Of a stretch of 64,000 bases of DNA, positions 60,750-64,000 are shown in pieces. Made by a program: the position numbers and the translations under genes. The stretch spans positions 558,001-622,000 of the forward strand of contig NW_002476463.1 in assembly GCF_000189635.1 (NCBI RefSeq). Direction: 5' to 3'. This DNA is from Tetrahymena thermophila SB210. Taxonomy: Eukaryota > Ciliophora > Oligohymenophorea > Hymenostomatida > Tetrahymenidae. Below the pieces are notes generated by a model that did no database searches, was not told the origin of the DNA, and was given only the letters and a program-made list of their open reading frames with translations. Position 1 is the stretch's first letter, and the number at the start of each line of letters is the position of its first letter.

Positions 60750-62025
60750 TCATTTTTGTGCTTGCTTTTTTTATTCAGCAGTAGTATTTTCAGCCTTTTT
60801 TATGTCAATAATAGAATTAGGAATGTATTTATCTACTGAGTATTGTATATTTTAGAGCATGTTATTTCTATAAAGTGTAAGTTAATTATTATATTCGGTT
60901 TATTTGTTTTTCTTTATTCTTGACAAATAATCAAAATCTAGTTAGGAAATTGTTGTGGGTCTAATACTCATGAACTTGTAGAATGCTTTCAACTATTTGA
61001 ATTTTTAAATTAAAAAAATCATTTCAAAAGAAATTATTAATATTATTTTATATTACCAGTGAAAGAATACTTGATGCAATAGAAAGCATAACTGTTAAAT
61101 CGTCTTTTCCTTAGTCAATTACGAAAGCTGCTTACAAGAAAATTTAAATAACATCTTCTAGAAGGAATTTTTAAATAGAATGCATTAATCTATTTGATAT
61201 ACTCTATCCTGCTGCTGTTGGAAATAAGAATCTGAATAGGAAATTATTTGGAACAAAGGAAATATTATAAGGAGCAACTGTATCTAGAATGTTATTCACT
61301 GCTTCAAATTCAACCAGATTTGATACTTCACAAAATGAGTTGATTTCATGAGTGTTTAATACTCTTCTTTTGTCTTTAACAATCGCAACGTATATGTAAA
61401 TTAGAAGTTTGAAGATGTTTACTAATAGTTGATTAGCAATTACCACTAAACTGATGAAACCGATAACATACTCTTCCATTTTAAAGCAAATAACAATAAA
61501 ACAAACATCTGAATATAAATCAAAACGATCTATTTAAGAAAAAGCAAGCTGCAAAATATAAGAAACCCACTCAAGTAAAGATTATCTTTCTTTGAAGAAT
61601 CTCTTAATTTTGCTCATAAAAGATGTGTCCTCTTCATCCACATTCTCAACGTCAATTAGTTAAGGAAGAAGGTGTCTTATTTATTTGTAAATATAATGAT
61701 AAATTATAACCTCAATTATAAAACTAATTCCAGCAAACGCAGCATAAACATAATGGGATTACCAAGCCACACCAGGTTTTGTTTTTACAAAAACACCATA
61801 GGCTTTTGTCATAAAGTAAGGACATCCAATTAAAATAGTATAATAAATTATTGCCAAAAAAATCATTAGGTTAAAATAAAATCTCTAAGTCTTCAAGTTA
61901 TTATTTAGAATTGGTATTGTCTCATCGAATTTATAAACTCCAGCTTCTCCACAAAAGATATCTAAAAACGCATAAGCAATAGAATCGAATGCTTTTAAAA
62001 TGATATTCTTCCTTTTCCTTCCCAT
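60750..62025 (-). CDS. Multi-spanning membrane protein with LEDVIQ motif
   Basis: Two exons, 62025-61057 and 60992-60750, with a 64-base GTAATA...TAG intron, give 403 residues. Hydrophobic segments are FYFNLMIFLAIIYYTILIGC, YVYAAFAGISFIIEVIIYHY, MEEYVIGFISLVVIAN followed by LLIYIYVAIV, and a C-terminal pair around VIQIFLQAAFVI and TVMLSIASSILSL. The motif LLEDVIQIFLQ resembles the LEDxPQ element seen in some polytopic families such as XK-related proteins; this is a weak similarity only. A soluble loop (NTHEINSFCEVSNLVEFEAV) lies before it, and the tail is basic and polar. No enzyme motif was seen. Confidence 0.75.
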
Positions 62026-62059
62026 GTACAAAGACTCCCTTTTTAATAATATTCAATAC

Positions 62060-62720
62060 ATTTATATTTAATACCCTCATTGAATTATACTTTTTTTACA
62101 ATTTTTATCTTTCATTTTAAAAATATTTTTCAAAATTTTACTTATATAATGAATGAATAAATGTAGTAATTTGTTTGGATTTATTTAATTATTTTTTGTT
62201 AATTTTTTAATTGAATTTATTTAACTTAATATTTTTATCTTTCACATTTCAAAAAACTTTTAAAAATTTTACTTACATAATCAATGATTAAATGAATGAA
62301 TGTATGTAGTAATTTGTTTGGATTTATTTAATTATTTTATGTTAAACTTTTTATTGAAGTTTTTTTATTGAATTTATTTAACTTAATTTTGCTAAATATT
62401 TTTATCTTTCACATTTCAAAAAACTTTTCAAAATTTTACTTACATAATCAATGAATGAATGTATGTAGTAATTTGTTTGGATTTATTTAATTATTTTATG
62501 TTAAACTTTTTATTGAAGTTTTTTTATTGAATTTATTCAACTTAATATTGTTAAATATTTTTATCTTTCACATTTCAAAAAACTTTTCAATATTTTATTT
62601 ATAAAATGAATTAATTAATGTTTTAAGGAATGAATGAATATGCTTTGAATTTATTTAATTAGTTTATGTAAAACTTTTTTGTTTATTTATTGGATTTATT
62701 AAACTTAATTTTAGTTTTGA
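62060..62720. repeat. Imperfect tandem repeat, about 130-170 bp units
   Basis: Four imperfect copies share the blocks GTAATTTGTTTGGATTTATT (62166, 62308 and 62467), TTTATCTTTCACATTTCAAAA (three copies) and AACTTTTTATTGAAGTTTTT. The right-hand copies are closest to each other. The array lies between the membrane protein gene and the gene at the right edge, and may extend into the latter's 3' end. Confidence 0.85.
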
Positions 62721-62769
62721 AGAAAAAATTTTTATTTATTTATTTGATTTGATTAATTAATTAAATTAC

Positions 62770-64000
62770 CTTAAGGAGAAAGCTATTCCATTATTTATGA
62801 AGGATTGAGAGGAAAAGTTAACGTTTGCGTATCTAAAATTTTCATTTGAAGAAACAATTGAATATATTGCCTTGAGTGCATTAATGGAAACATTATTTAA
62901 TTCTAAGGATTTAGGAGGGAAGAGCCTTATGAAATTGATTAATCTTCTTTCTGAGAGATTATAATCTGCTAACTCTACTTATCTTAGATCGTAGTCTATT
63001 ATAATGCTGTCAATTTAAGCATCTTTAAATTTCAAGTATAGTTCATAGACTTACTGAGTGTCTAAAGAGTCAAAAAATCTATGCTAAATGAAATAAATTT
63101 GTTTAAAAATTTTTGGTTCCCTAAAGTATTCAACAACTTATTGATTCAGCACAACAGCTTAGGGATTTAAGGATTCATTTTTTTATGATCCATCTGTAAA
63201 ATACTTTTGCATAAGTTTGATTGATTCATAATCAAAGCACAAAATATGTGCAGTTTTTCCAGCTGGTATATCCTGTTTACAAAAAAATTTTATATTTCAT
63301 CAAAAAATATTAGATTAATTAAAAAAATAAATATTCTTACAACATCTACTTAGTTAGCCTTCTAGTTTAGCTTATAATTAAACTATTAATTTATAGGTTC
63401 TAAGAAATCCTAGACAAAATCAAGATTCATGTGGGGTATACCATTAACAAATTCTTCTGTTAAGCAATTATTGAATTTTATTCTTTGTATTTTCTCACTT
63501 GTTAATCCCTTTTTCCACTTTTCAATGACAGCCTAGGTTTTATTTAATTAATTATGAAGATTATTGAAAATAATAATTTAAATAATTTTTATTTACAAAC
63601 AATGAGTTTTCTTTGAGCTCCTTGGTAATATTTATGACTGGGAAGCGATCAGGATTATTTTATTTGAAGATCTAAACTATTTCATAAAACCCATAAACAC
63701 ATTTTAGTTTACAATTGGAGTTTTGAACGTAAAGTTTGAGATATTCACTAACAGCATTCTAGCTATCTAAACTTAGTGAGTCGTCCAAAAAGATTTTCTC
63801 AAAATTTCGATGCTCTTAAATAAAATCTTTGAAAAAGCATTAAATCCAAATTGAAGCATCTATGCTTTTTTGAAGCTCCTTCATATGCAATTTCTTAATT
63901 CCAAAATTACTTGAACTAAATTTAATTGAGAGCTTTCTTAATATTTCAAATTCTTCTCTTAAAATTAGGTTTTTACTTAAATTTAAATAATCAAAATTAG
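62770..64000 (-). CDS. Unknown protein with LRR-like segments, 5' end outside the window
   Basis: The frame is open from the window edge (NFDYLNLSKNLILREEFEIL) through exons 64000-63598, 63535-63341 and 63273-62770, with introns starting GTAAAT and GTAAGA. It encodes more than 360 residues in this window. Leucine-spaced stretches such as NLSERRLINFIRLFPPKSL and LELNNVSINALKAIYSIV hint at irregular LRRs, and the remainder is mixed helix with no signal peptide or membrane segment. After 62770 a GTAATT donor is present, but if it is not used the frame runs on to TGA 62568-62570 through the tandem repeat. The true 3' end is therefore uncertain. No family recognised. Confidence 0.65.

Noticed and set aside
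1..64000. Chromosome breakage sequence or telomeric repeat
   Set aside because: No match to the Tetrahymena breakage 15-mer or to GGGGTT/CCCCAA arrays was noticed on either strand.

Overview
The window is about 80% A+T and reads as ciliate nuclear DNA, most likely Tetrahymena (probably T. thermophila or a close relative). Long conserved reading frames are interrupted by TAA and TAG but end at TGA, so TAA/TAG encode glutamine. Introns are short, A+T-rich, begin GTAA/GTAT and end TAG/AAG. Intergenic DNA is poorer in G+C than exons. All genes below were found by hand translation with TGA as the only stop, and almost every one is invisible under the standard code. Species and macronuclear versus micronuclear origin are inferences; no telomere or chromosome-breakage motif was recognised.

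Layout. 1-12.6 kb (+ strand): the 3' part of a helical-repeat protein, a small single-pass membrane protein, a small basic protein, an EF-hand protein and a protein-isoaspartate methyltransferase-like protein. 13-30.7 kb (- strand): six head-to-tail copies of one leucine-rich-repeat (LRR) gene in which each exon encodes about one LRR; the first copy in sequence has an early TGA. 31.1-34.4 kb (-): a more divergent LRR gene with its own N-terminal region. 35.0-43.2 kb (-): four related multi-spanning membrane-protein genes in two near-duplicate pairs, with a frameshift in one member of each pair. 43.6-45.6 kb (-): a secreted protein with six Cys-rich modules and a C-terminal beta/gamma-crystallin domain, resembling ciliate mucocyst (dense-core granule) cargo. 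47.6-51.4 kb (-): CPSF73/CPSF3, the pre-mRNA 3'-end endonuclease, assembled as nine exons that stay in phase throughout. 53.6-55.2 kb (+): mitochondrial GrpE. 56.5-59.5 kb (+): a kinase-like domain lacking recognisable catalytic motifs, joined to Kelch repeats. 60.7-62.0 kb (-): a multi-spanning membrane protein. 62.8-64 kb (-): a gene that runs off the right edge.

How it fits together. The window mixes single-copy housekeeping genes (CPSF3, GrpE, methyltransferase) with a fast-evolving central block of tandem families (LRR and membrane-protein genes) showing duplication, frameshifts, premature stops, microsatellite growth inside exons and a small inversion. The families lie on the same strand next to each other, and most LRR copies carry an N-terminal myristoylation-like motif, so a shared membrane-linked role is conceivable but unproven. 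Exact splice sites inside the LRR genes and several 5' ends are approximate and marked as such.
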